13,782 nt of DNA, taken from NCBI GenBank assembly GCA_021156345.1, contig JAJNDJ010000003.1:1-13782 (forward strand). Direction: 5' to 3'. Positions 1 to 6,435 of this stretch are shown here, in pieces. The position numbers were made by a program, and so were the translations under genes. Source of the DNA: Rubrobacteraceae bacterium (lineage in GTDB: Bacteria > Actinomycetota > Rubrobacteria > Rubrobacterales > Rubrobacteraceae). The notes beneath the pieces are model-generated. The model was not told the DNA's origin. It ran no database searches and saw only the letters and a program-made list of their open reading frames with translations. Within the stretch, counting starts at the first letter, position 1; each line of letters starts with the position of its first letter.

Positions 1-588
1 TCCTGCGGAGGGCTCGAACGTCCAGCGCGGGGCGGAGCTCACGGCGGCGCGTACCTTCGGCAGTCTCTCGGCCGCGGTCCGCTCGGGGACGACGATCTCG
101 CGCGGCGACCACCGCTCTAGCTCAGCGGGGAGCTGCTCCTCAGAGACCTCCGTGCCCGTGAACTCTCCTGTCGAAGCCTCGACGATGGCTATTCCAGCTC
201 GACCATCCCTGACGACGAACGCGGCCAGGTAGTTGGCCTGCCCTGCGGAGAGGACGTTGTCCTCTATTACGGTGCCAGGCGTCAGTATACGCGTGACCTC
301 ACGGGTGAACTGCTTGGGTTTCGTCGGGTGCTGCCGCTGCTCGGCTACGGCGACGGAGTGACCCTTCCTGAGAAGGGTGGCAAGATGCTCCTGGAGGGCG
401 TGTCCTGGGACCCCGGCCAGCGGGACGCGTCCCTCGCCGGCCGCCTCGCGGCTCGTCAGCCGGATCGAGAGCGCCTGCGAGATCCTCTTCGCGTCCTCCT
501 CGAAGGTCTCGAAGAACGTCCCGACCTGGTAGAGGAGGATCGTCTCCGGCGGAAGTTGTGCCTTCAGCTCCGCGTAACGTCCAAGCAT
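1..588 (-). CDS. mutS: DNA mismatch repair protein MutS, N-terminal part (cut by window edge)
   Basis: MutS recognises base mismatches and small loops in newly replicated DNA and starts repair. The 196 residues visible are the N-terminal mismatch-recognition domain and the start of the connector domain. The segment LLYQVGTFFETFEEDAKRIS matches the family's 'L.Y.MGDFYE.F..DA' signature, and the Phe-x-Glu pair that stacks on and hydrogen-bonds the mismatched base is present as F25-F26-E27. VPLAGVPGHALQEHLATLL and TRILTPGTVIEDN are further family landmarks. An in-frame TAG lies four codons upstream of the ATG at 588, so this start is the earliest possible; no clear Shine-Dalgarno precedes it. 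The gene follows the cation exchanger on the same strand after 60 bp, so it may be read from that promoter. The clamp and ATPase domains lie beyond the left edge. Confidence 0.92.
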   Translation of the reverse strand, partial: MLGRYAELKAQLPPETILLYQVGTFFETFEEDAKRISQALSIRLTSREAAGEGRVPLAGVPGHALQEHLATLLRKGHSVAVAEQRQHPTKPKQFTREVTRILTPGTVIEDNVLSAGQANYLAAFVVRDGRAGIAIVEASTGEFTGTEVSEEQLPAELERWSPREIVVPERTAAERLPKVRAAVSSAPRWTFEPSAG

Positions 589-648
589 GTGGCTATTCTA
601 CGGGCAGAACCCCACTTCGTCAGCCCCGAATCGCACGCCGATCCGGAA

Positions 649-1662
649 TCACAAGACGGCTATCACCGCACCAGTGACGAAAGCAAGATAGAACAAGCCA
701 CCGAGCATCAGCCTTCCGGCACGCAGCTTCCCGGAGCGCCTGAGCGTGAGGTAGACGAGCCCTCCTGAAGCCAGACCGAGCACAACGGCGAAGAGGTCAA
801 GCGGCGCGAGGTTCCACGGCGTGAAAAGGACGCCAAAAGCAACGGGTACGGTGCTCTGGAAGTGCATCGCGCCCGTAACGTTGCCGAGGGCAAGGGTATC
901 CTTGCCTTCCCTTATCCAGAATATGGAGTTGAACTTCTCGGGTAGTTCGGTCGCCAGGGGTGCCAGTATCAGGGCTATGAGGCCGGCAGGCATCCCCAGG
1001 CCCGCGGCGGCGTGCTCGACCGCATCAACGAAGAAGTGTGCGCCCGCAATGATGACCCCGAGGCTCGCGAGCGTCTGGAAAGCGACGGCGAAGAGTGGCG
1101 GCTCCTGCGTGCGCGGCAGGAATAGAAGCCTCTTCGGCACGTCCTCGAGATGCTCGCCGGAGGATAACGTTCGTCTGACGTAGAGGCCGTAGCCGAAGGC
1201 GAGCACGAGGGCGACAACGACCTTTATGTACAGCGGCAACTCCACCAGTCCGACGCCCGCGGCCACGGCGAAGAAAACGAGGAAGAACCCGACGTCCCTG
1301 CCGACGGTCGCCGCGTCGACGCGCAGCCTCGTCCCCTGGTCTCTGCGTCGCCGAAAGGTAAGCGCCGAGACCCCGACGACGAACATGGCGAGGGTGGCGA
1401 GCATGAACGGTGCCCCGAGTATGGCCCCTATACCAATAAGGGCTCCTTCTTCCGATGCTTCGTCTGTGAGGACGGGCTCCAGGATGGCGACTATGGCGAT
1501 CATGCTCTCAGGCAAGGCGGTGCCTACGGCGGCGAGAAGGCTTCCCACGGCCCCCTGACGCAGCCCGAGGCGTCCTCCCAGTATCTCTATCGCGTTCGTA
1601 AAGAAGGCGGCCCCCAGAAGGATCGCAACCAGCGCCACCACGAACTCTAAAGCCGTCGACAA
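649..1662 (-). CDS. CaCA-family cation (Ca2+/Na+ or H+) exchanger
   Basis: Inner-membrane cation antiporter of the Ca2+:cation antiporter superfamily, of about 337 residues with roughly ten hydrophobic segments. The two inverted alpha-repeats that form the ion site are visible: repeat 1 has AAVGTALPES around residues 44-53 (acidic residue E52), and repeat 2 has APLATELPEKFNS around 234-245 (E242), followed by LGNVTGAMHF (N261). The first repeat has the less usual GAILGAPF where many members have GN.xGSNIF. A TTG at 1662 is chosen because GAGAGGAG sits 7 nt upstream. Earlier in-frame starts (ATG at 1710, TTG at 1731) have no ribosome site, and the latter falls inside the riboswitch aptamer. 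A Mn2+ riboswitch in the leader suggests that Mn2+, alone or with Ca2+, is exported. The substrate cannot be read from sequence. Confidence 0.85.
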   Translation of the reverse strand: MSTALEFVVALVAILLGAAFFTNAIEILGGRLGLRQGAVGSLLAAVGTALPESMIAIVAILEPVLTDEASEEGALIGIGAILGAPFMLATLAMFVVGVSALTFRRRRDQGTRLRVDAATVGRDVGFFLVFFAVAAGVGLVELPLYIKVVVALVLAFGYGLYVRRTLSSGEHLEDVPKRLLFLPRTQEPPLFAVAFQTLASLGVIIAGAHFFVDAVEHAAAGLGMPAGLIALILAPLATELPEKFNSIFWIREGKDTLALGNVTGAMHFQSTVPVAFGVLFTPWNLAPLDLFAVVLGLASGGLVYLTLRRSGKLRAGRLMLGGLFYLAFVTGAVIAVL

Positions 1663-1682
1663 AACCCATCTCCTCTCGGACG

Positions 1683-1717
1683 GGCCGCGAGACGCGAAAA
1701 AGCGAGCCATCGCGGCC
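1683..1717 (-). promoter_or_regulatory. Leader hairpin between riboswitch and exchanger start (possible expression platform)
   Basis: On the minus strand GGCCGCGA and TCGCGGCC form a perfect 8-bp stem enclosing a 19-nt loop that includes a T5 run. It lies between the aptamer's 3' end and the Shine-Dalgarno sequence at 1670-1677. No U-tract follows the stem, so a simple intrinsic terminator is not supported. Control at the level of translation, or of Rho access, is inferred only. Confidence 0.4.
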
Positions 1718-1726
1718 TGTTTGCCT

Positions 1727-1832
1727 GCCAATGGTCTCGCTCTGTGCGCCTTGGCGCCGGTAACCGGCCGGGAGCATCGCTCCGTAGTGACGACCGGTCC
1801 CCCCGCAACAGCGGGCGGCTACTCCCCAGTTT
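1727..1832 (-). promoter_or_regulatory. yybP-ykoY manganese riboswitch (Mn2+-sensing aptamer)
   Basis: Read on the minus strand, the region begins with GGGGAGTAGC (1827-1818) and ends with AGCGAGACC (1741-1733). These are the two conserved metal-binding loop sequences of the yybP-ykoY family (Rfam RF00080). Between them lie the expected arms: hairpin CCCGC-TGTT-GCGGG (1815-1802), helix ACCGG/CCGGT (1798-1794 with 1767-1763) enclosing GGAGC-GAT-GCTCC (1783-1771), and GCGC-CAAG-GCGC (1757-1746). The closing helix at the base is short (ACUGG with CCAUU, one mismatch). The family binds Mn2+ and usually switches on Mn2+ exporters or Ca2+/Mn2+ pumps, which fits the exchanger gene immediately downstream on the same strand. 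The family call rests on two conserved motifs plus matching helices; exact limits are approximate. Confidence 0.88.
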
Positions 1833-1838
1833 TCTGTG

Positions 1839-1866
1839 ATCTTACTTTATGAGTTCTTATCGTCAG
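1839..1866 (-). promoter_or_regulatory. Candidate promoter of the riboswitch-exchanger transcript
   Basis: The minus strand carries CTGACG (1866-1861, 4 of 6 to TTGACA), a 16-bp spacer, and TAAGAT (1844-1839, 4 of 6 to TATAAT) in a locally A/T-rich stretch. The predicted start near 1832 would put the transcript's 5' end exactly at the base of the aptamer, which supports the call although each box is imperfect. Confidence 0.5.
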
Positions 1867-2036
1867 TGAGCCTCTTCACCAACGCCGCCGAGACGAGGCC
1901 GACGGGTACGACACACCGCTCGTCGACTGCTTCTGCTGGCTGACGCCGGGCTTGCTGCGCCATTCTCTGTCGCGCTGTACGCGGGGCTCGGAAAGAGATA
2001 ACGTAGCGTTGGTCCGTAATGTGGAGAGGAGCGAGC

Positions 2037-2960
2037 GTGAGTCCGAAGCCTGTGATCCTGGACGTAGACCCTGGCCACGATGATGCCGTGGCCCTGATGC
2101 TAGCCTGCGGACACCCTGATCTTGACCTGCTCGCCGTTACGACAGTCGCCGGCAACGTTCCCATCGAGAAGACCACGCGCAACACCCTTCGGGTGCTGTC
2201 CCTCGTAGGGTGTACGTACGTGCCTGTGGGCGTTGGCGCTTCGGAACCCCTGGACAGGCCGCTCCACACGGCCGAGGATATTCACGGCGAGAGCGGGCTG
2301 GACGGGGCTGAGGAAATCCCCGACGCCAGCTTCGAACCCGACGAAAGGGTGGCTGTAGCCCTGATCGCGGACACCCTAAGGGCTTCTCCTGAGCCAGTAA
2401 CCCTCGTCCCTGTCGGCCCGCTCACTAACATCGCCACGTTCCTGCGCGAGCATCCCGACCTGAAGGACAATGTTGCGCATATCTCCCTCATGGGAGGGAG
2501 CATGGGCCATGGCAATACGACCCCGGCCGCCGAGTTCAATATCTACGTCGACCCCGAGGCGGCCCGCGAGGTCTTCGAGTCCGGTCTGCCCATAACGATG
2601 TCGGGCCTCGATATAACACACCAGGCCGGCGCCGGTCCTTACGAAAGGGAGCGGCTGCGGGCCACAGGTAGGGTGGGTGGCATAGTGGCCGGGTTCCTGG
2701 ACTTCTTCGCCACCACCTACGAACGTGTATTCGGCTTCGACGCCCCACCGCTGCACGATCCCGTCGCCGTCGCAGCAGTACTCGAACCAGGTCTCCTGAA
2801 GACTCGCCCGATGCGGGTCGACATCGAGTGCGAGAGCGAGCTCACCCGAGGCGAGACCGTCTGCGACTTCTACGGTGTAACAGGCAGAGCGCCGAATGCC
2901 GAGGTCGGCGTCGATCTCGACCGCGAAGGTTTCTTCAAGCTGCTGTACGAAACGCTGTAA
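2037..2960 (+). CDS. Inosine/uridine-preferring nucleoside hydrolase (IunH family)
   Basis: Cytosolic enzyme that hydrolyses the N-glycosidic bond of a ribonucleoside to give the free base and ribose, for nucleoside salvage. The protein is 307 residues, the usual family length. The N-terminal Ca2+-binding signature DVDPGHDD (residues 9-16) is intact, with GN at 39-40, VGPLTNIA at 126-133, SLMGGS at 150-155, EFNIYVDPEAA at 166-176, and the catalytic-pocket HDP at 240-242. The GTG at 2037 is preferred because GGAGAGGAG ends 5 nt before it; an in-frame ATG at 2019 lies upstream of that ribosome site and is probably not used. The substrate (purine, pyrimidine or both) cannot be decided from motifs. 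The stop is 5 bp from the stop of the convergent hydrolase gene. Confidence 0.9.
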   Translation: MSPKPVILDVDPGHDDAVALMLACGHPDLDLLAVTTVAGNVPIEKTTRNTLRVLSLVGCTYVPVGVGASEPLDRPLHTAEDIHGESGLDGAEEIPDASFEPDERVAVALIADTLRASPEPVTLVPVGPLTNIATFLREHPDLKDNVAHISLMGGSMGHGNTTPAAEFNIYVDPEAAREVFESGLPITMSGLDITHQAGAGPYERERLRATGRVGGIVAGFLDFFATTYERVFGFDAPPLHDPVAVAAVLEPGLLKTRPMRVDIECESELTRGETVCDFYGVTGRAPNAEVGVDLDREGFFKLLYETL

Positions 2961-2965
2961 TGCGC

Positions 2966-4147
2966 TCAGTTTTCAGCAGTACGGGCCGTGCGTAGCGAGC
3001 GTACTACGAAGGCGTCGAAAGTTACGAAGGCCGGAACATCTCCTGGTGAGACTTCGAGTTTAGCGTGGTCGAGCGCCTCTGTTACCGTCACTCTGCGCTG
3101 GGGCGCGACGCGCTCTAGCGCGTACGACTGAGAGGGAGGGAAGTACTTGTCGTGGGGACCGGTGGCCAGCTCGACTGGGACACGTATCCTTCCCGTGCCG
3201 GCGAGCGGCGAGAGCTCTTCGAGGTCGTGGCGCACGTCATCGGGGAGATCGGCGTAGAGCGCAGCGAAGCGTTCCGGCTTACGGTTCGCGAGCAGCCCGA
3301 CGACGCTCCTGGCGCCCGGTCCTAGGTCGTCCGTCCGGCGTGAGCGGAGGCCGGAGAGCGGGTCAGGGTCCTCGCGGTCCATGCTCGCAAGTTCGCCTGA
3401 CAACGTACGCCGGTCCTCGCCAGGCGGCAGCGCGGCGACGAGGGAGTGGGCGATGACGTAAGGGAGGAAGGAATCTGCCTCGTAGCGGATCAGCTCTCCG
3501 TCGGACCGGCGGTAGTGGCCGGTCGTTGCGATATTCACGACGGTGCGGATGTCCGAGTAAGGTGCGATGCCGGCGACGACCGAAACCCGCCCTTCGAGGC
3601 TCGCTTTTTCTGCCGCGAGGAGGGCTAGCGTAGCGCCGGTCGAGACCCCAACCAGGGCAACCTCTCTGTCTTCGACGTCCGGTCGTGCGGAGACCTCGCG
3701 GGCGACCTCGACGGTTTCACGGGCGGTATCGGGGGTGATCTTACCCTCCGTCAGCCCAGGCAGGTCGGGCACGACGACCAGGTAGCCGGCCCGTGCGAAG
3801 CCCTCGGCCAGGTTCCGTACCTCGGGCAGTTTCCTTCCCTCGCGCACAGTCCCGTTGACCAGGAAAATAGCCGGCCACGGTCCCTCTCCCGCAGGCCTCG
3901 CGACGAGAGTGGGGTTGCCAGCCACGGGGATGTCCTCGAAACCAGGGTCGCCGCTCACGGCTTCGGCCGCAGGCGTCAGTACAGGCGCGTCGAGAACGGA
4001 GGAGATCACCATGACGGCACGCGCCTGCGCGTCCACCCACGACCAGTACGAGATGAGCAGCCCGATCACTACCGCGAGCGATACGAGATAGAAGGCGCGC
4101 CGGAGCCTTCTACCGGAGAGTCTTTCCGCCGAATCCTTGCCCCGCAA
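2966..4147 (-). CDS. Membrane-anchored alpha/beta hydrolase
   Basis: A 393-residue protein with an Arg/Lys-rich N terminus and one hydrophobic segment at about residues 19-35, followed by an alpha/beta-hydrolase domain. This suggests a signal anchor with the enzyme outside the membrane. The nucleophile elbow is GVSTG (167-171, Ser169). The likely acid is Asp333 in ATGPHDKYFPPSQ and the likely base is His361 in ALDHAKLE, spaced as expected for a complete triad. Overall shape resembles dienelactone-hydrolase-like or acyl-peptidase-like esterases; the substrate is unknown. The TTG at 4147 is favoured by GGGAGG about 4 nt upstream and by a promoter at 4184-4212. The gene converges on the nucleoside hydrolase with only 5 bp between stops, leaving no room for a separate terminator. 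Confidence 0.82.
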   Translation of the reverse strand: MRGKDSAERLSGRRLRRAFYLVSLAVVIGLLISYWSWVDAQARAVMVISSVLDAPVLTPAAEAVSGDPGFEDIPVAGNPTLVARPAGEGPWPAIFLVNGTVREGRKLPEVRNLAEGFARAGYLVVVPDLPGLTEGKITPDTARETVEVAREVSARPDVEDREVALVGVSTGATLALLAAEKASLEGRVSVVAGIAPYSDIRTVVNIATTGHYRRSDGELIRYEADSFLPYVIAHSLVAALPPGEDRRTLSGELASMDREDPDPLSGLRSRRTDDLGPGARSVVGLLANRKPERFAALYADLPDDVRHDLEELSPLAGTGRIRVPVELATGPHDKYFPPSQSYALERVAPQRRVTVTEALDHAKLEVSPGDVPAFVTFDAFVVRSLRTARTAEN

Positions 4148-4160
4148 CGTCCCTCCCGCT

Positions 4161-4178
4161 GGAGACGATCTCGTCTCC
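4161..4178 (-). promoter_or_regulatory. Inverted repeat at the transcription start of the hydrolase gene
   Basis: GGAGACGA and TCGTCTCC are perfect 8-bp inverted arms separated by two bases. The repeat covers the predicted start (about 4177) and the first part of the leader of the minus-strand hydrolase, between its -10 box and ribosome site. It could be a repressor operator or a 5' mRNA hairpin; the sequence does not decide which. Confidence 0.4.
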
Positions 4179-4183
4179 CCGTA

Positions 4184-4212
4184 ACTATGCTACGCAGACC
4201 ACCGCCTGTCTA
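4184..4212 (-). promoter_or_regulatory. Candidate promoter of the membrane-anchored hydrolase
   Basis: On the minus strand TAGACA (4212-4207, 5 of 6 to TTGACA) is followed by a 17-bp spacer and CATAGT (4189-4184, 4 of 6 to TATAAT). The leader to the TTG start would be about 30 nt. Confidence 0.5.
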
Positions 4213-4314
4213 CGGCACGTCGTATGTACTATTTTCCTGACGGATTCCTTTTTCACTGACCCGGGTAAGAAATCGTAGACTTGCGGGCACATACCACCAA
4301 GAAGGAGGAACTTT

Positions 4315-4767
4315 ATGGCAGATCTGCCACAGCAGGGTGAGTCATTGCCGGATCTGGAACTCACTACCGAGAGCGGCGAACATATCGGCAGGGGAGAGCT
4401 CACGGGCAAAAAGACTGTCCTGTACTTCTACCCCAAGGACGATACCCCGGGCTGCACAAAGGAAGCGTGCGCCTTCAGAGACCGCATGGACGAATACGCC
4501 AAGGCGGGTATACAGATCTACGGCGTCTCGCTCGACTCCCCCGAATCTCACCGCGGGTTCCGCGAGAAGTACAGTCTCAACTTCCCACTCCTCACCGACG
4601 AGGGTGGCCGCGCTTCGGAGGTCCTCGGGGTGCTACGCGAGGACCGGAAGAGGACGAAACGCGTTACCTTCTTGCTCGACCCGGAAGGCAGGATCTCCAA
4701 AGTCTACCCCGAAGTCACGCCGGACACCCACGCCGAGGAGATCCTGGAAGACGCCGCCTCGATATAG
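4315..4767 (+). CDS. bcp: Thioredoxin-dependent thiol peroxidase (Bcp / PrxQ peroxiredoxin)
   Basis: Cytosolic peroxiredoxin that reduces H2O2 and organic hydroperoxides using thioredoxin. The 150-residue length is typical. The active-site stretch YFYPKDDTPGCTKEAC (37-52) contains the peroxidatic Cys47 in the PxxxT/SxxC context (P40, T44) and the resolving Cys52 five residues later, the alpha-2 arrangement of atypical two-cysteine Bcp/PrxQ enzymes. The active-site helix is followed by ISLDSPESH-like and FPLLTDEGG segments and a late Arg-rich strand (RKRTKRVTFLLDPEGRI), also family features. The ATG at 4315 has AAGGAGG 6 nt upstream, the strongest ribosome site in the window. The gene is divergent from the membrane-anchored hydrolase. 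I could not identify a convincing promoter for it in the 167-bp gap. Confidence 0.96.
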   Translation: MADLPQQGESLPDLELTTESGEHIGRGELTGKKTVLYFYPKDDTPGCTKEACAFRDRMDEYAKAGIQIYGVSLDSPESHRGFREKYSLNFPLLTDEGGRASEVLGVLREDRKRTKRVTFLLDPEGRISKVYPEVTPDTHAEEILEDAASI

Positions 4768-4805
4768 CCTCTGAAGGTGTAGACGCTCTCATTTCATGGC
4801 AAGCG

Positions 4806-5321
4806 TCAGCCCACCAGGAGTCGAGTAAGGCGCAGATGCACGCCCTCGTCCTCGTCCGTGACGTAGTAGGTGCGGCCTTCTGGTATGACGGCCATGCCCT
4901 CGACGCGAGGTAGGCTAGGGAACTCGCGGACGAACTCGGCTCTGAGGGAGCTGGAGTGGGCGTCCTTGGGAAGTACGCAGCGGAAGTGCGTGGCTACCGT
5001 CTCCCTGCCGCCAGGGTAGTCCTGGATCAGGACGCTCTGTTTGTCACGGCTGTCGACATTTCCGGTTACGAGGTGCAGCTCCTCGCCTTCTCCTGTCTCG
5101 AGGAGGGCGAGGTCGCGGACGCCCTCTTCGTGAGGGGAGCCGCGACGGTGGCCGATGGCAGCGATGCAATCCTCGATCTCACCCTCATCCAGGCACGCCC
5201 AGAACCCGAGATCCCAACCGTGTTCCCCGAGCAACTCTTTGTCCCCGATCATCAATAGCCCTGACGCCTCGTTCGGGTGCAGGTTGAGTTGCATCTGGAA
5301 AAGCTCATCTGCACCGGGCAT
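4806..5321 (-). CDS. Conserved-looking hypothetical protein, 171 aa, acidic
   Basis: I do not recognise this protein as a whole. It is acidic, has no signal peptide or membrane segment, and starts at an ATG with AGAGGAG 7 nt upstream. Codon use is GC-rich at third positions like its neighbours, which supports real coding on this strand. The C-terminal stretch LPRVEGMAVIPEGRTYYVTDEDEG resembles a single blade of the beta-propellers seen in phytase-like or esterase-like secreted proteins ('EGMA..PDG..y.vtD.D.G'). It may therefore be a fragment or relative of such a fold, but the hint is weak and the length is too short for a full propeller. It is convergent with bcp (38 bp between ends) and lies downstream of the alpha/beta hydrolase on the same strand after 106 bp. 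Confidence 0.68.
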   Translation of the reverse strand: MPGADELFQMQLNLHPNEASGLLMIGDKELLGEHGWDLGFWACLDEGEIEDCIAAIGHRRGSPHEEGVRDLALLETGEGEELHLVTGNVDSRDKQSVLIQDYPGGRETVATHFRCVLPKDAHSSSLRAEFVREFPSLPRVEGMAVIPEGRTYYVTDEDEGVHLRLTRLLVG

Positions 5322-5427
5322 ACGCTATCTCCTCTTCCAGGACATGCCAACATACTACGCGCCCACCTCCCGAAAGTTCCTGTGAGCACTGACACTACGG
5401 TTTCGTAGGGTCGTCTGGATGCGGCCC

Positions 5428-6240
5428 TTAGCGGTAGTCTCTCAGGAAGTTCAGCACGATCCGGTTGAACTCTTCGGGCTTTTCCAAGTTCGGCACGTGT
5501 GCCGTGCCGTGCATGACGACCTTGCGCACGTTCGGAAGTTCCCTCTGTAGCAGGTCGGCTGCGGCGAAGACACTCGGCTGGTCCTCGTCTCCGACAATGA
5601 GCAACGTCGGGGCCTGAACGTCAGGGAGCCGGTCCGCCGCGGGCGGTTCCGGTTCCCACTCATCGCCCAGCCCCGACGCTTCGTTTCTCAGGGCGATCAG
5701 GTTCATCTCCCTGACCAGGTCCCTGACGGAGACGTCTACGTCCTCGGGGGCCCTCCCGGGGCCGACGACCCAGACCTGGACCTCCAGCTCGGAGACCCGC
5801 TCCAGGTCCCCGGCATCTTCGGCGCAGACGATCTCGTCCCACTGCCTCGGGGGGTCGATGTCGGGCCCGAACCCGCCCACGGCAGATCCCACCAGGATGA
5901 GGTTGCCGACCCTCTGTGGGTACTCGAGCGCGAAGTCGAGCGCGGCTCCTCCCCCCATGGAGCAGCCCACGAGGTGCACCCTCTCGACGTTCAGAGAGTC
6001 GAGCAGACCGCGCAGGTCCTCGTGGTGGGAGAACGGTCCATCCACCATCGCGGTCATCCCGAAGCCTCGCATGTCGTAGCGGATGACCCTGTAGCGGTGG
6101 GCGAAGGCCGTGAGTTGGCCTTCCCACATCCTGCTGTCCGCGATCCCCGCGTGTACGAGGACCAGCGGTTCCCCTTCTCCAACAGCCTCATAGTAGAGCC
6201 GCGCGCCGTTGACCTCGGCCATGCCAGTCTCTCGAAGCAT
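5428..6240 (-). CDS. Alpha/beta hydrolase (3-oxoadipate enol-lactonase-like fold)
   Basis: A soluble 270-residue serine hydrolase of the alpha/beta fold. The oxyanion region is VLVHAGIADSRMW (27-39), the nucleophile elbow GCSMG (92-96, Ser94), the likely acid Asp218 or Asp220 in LIVGDEDQPS, and the base His248 in HGTAHVPNLEKPEEF. The pattern is that of enol-lactonases, esterases and haloperoxidase-like proteins; the true substrate is not evident and no catabolic operon surrounds it. The reading frame stays open upstream to 6408, but that part is Arg-rich and lacks hydrolase features. ATG at 6240 is chosen because AAGGG lies 5 nt upstream; ATG at 6222 (MAEVNGARLYY) is a close alternative. The gene follows the DUF427 gene on the same strand after about 195 bp. 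Confidence 0.84.
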   Translation of the reverse strand: MLRETGMAEVNGARLYYEAVGEGEPLVLVHAGIADSRMWEGQLTAFAHRYRVIRYDMRGFGMTAMVDGPFSHHEDLRGLLDSLNVERVHLVGCSMGGGAALDFALEYPQRVGNLILVGSAVGGFGPDIDPPRQWDEIVCAEDAGDLERVSELEVQVWVVGPGRAPEDVDVSVRDLVREMNLIALRNEASGLGDEWEPEPPAADRLPDVQAPTLLIVGDEDQPSVFAAADLLQRELPNVRKVVMHGTAHVPNLEKPEEFNRIVLNFLRDYR

Positions 6241-6435
6241 CTCTTCCCTTTCACTGATACGTTTACGTCTCCTCCGACCCCGTTCCCGTGCGCAGGGTGG
6301 CACGTCGGCGCCAGGGTTCCATCGTGTTTTCGGGGGGCATATTCTCTGAAGACGCATCGGCTGCCCGGATGGGGCAAGGTCAGTATACGCTCCCTGCGCC
6401 TGCGGCACAGGAGGATTAGCCGCGGGCGTAGTTCG

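Noticed and set aside
328..768. Plus-strand open frame of 146 codons
   Set aside because: It lies antisense to mutS and the exchanger end; the minus-strand frame has clear MutS motifs.
4782..4807. Terminator between bcp and the 171-aa gene (GACGCT/AGCGTC)
   Set aside because: A 6-bp stem with a 14-nt loop and no U-tract on either strand is too weak to call.
4956..5258. Plus-strand open frame of 100 codons with a GTG start and GAGGGAG upstream
   Set aside because: It looks somewhat protein-like, but it is antisense to the 171-aa gene, which has an ATG, a better ribosome site and GC-rich third positions over its whole length.
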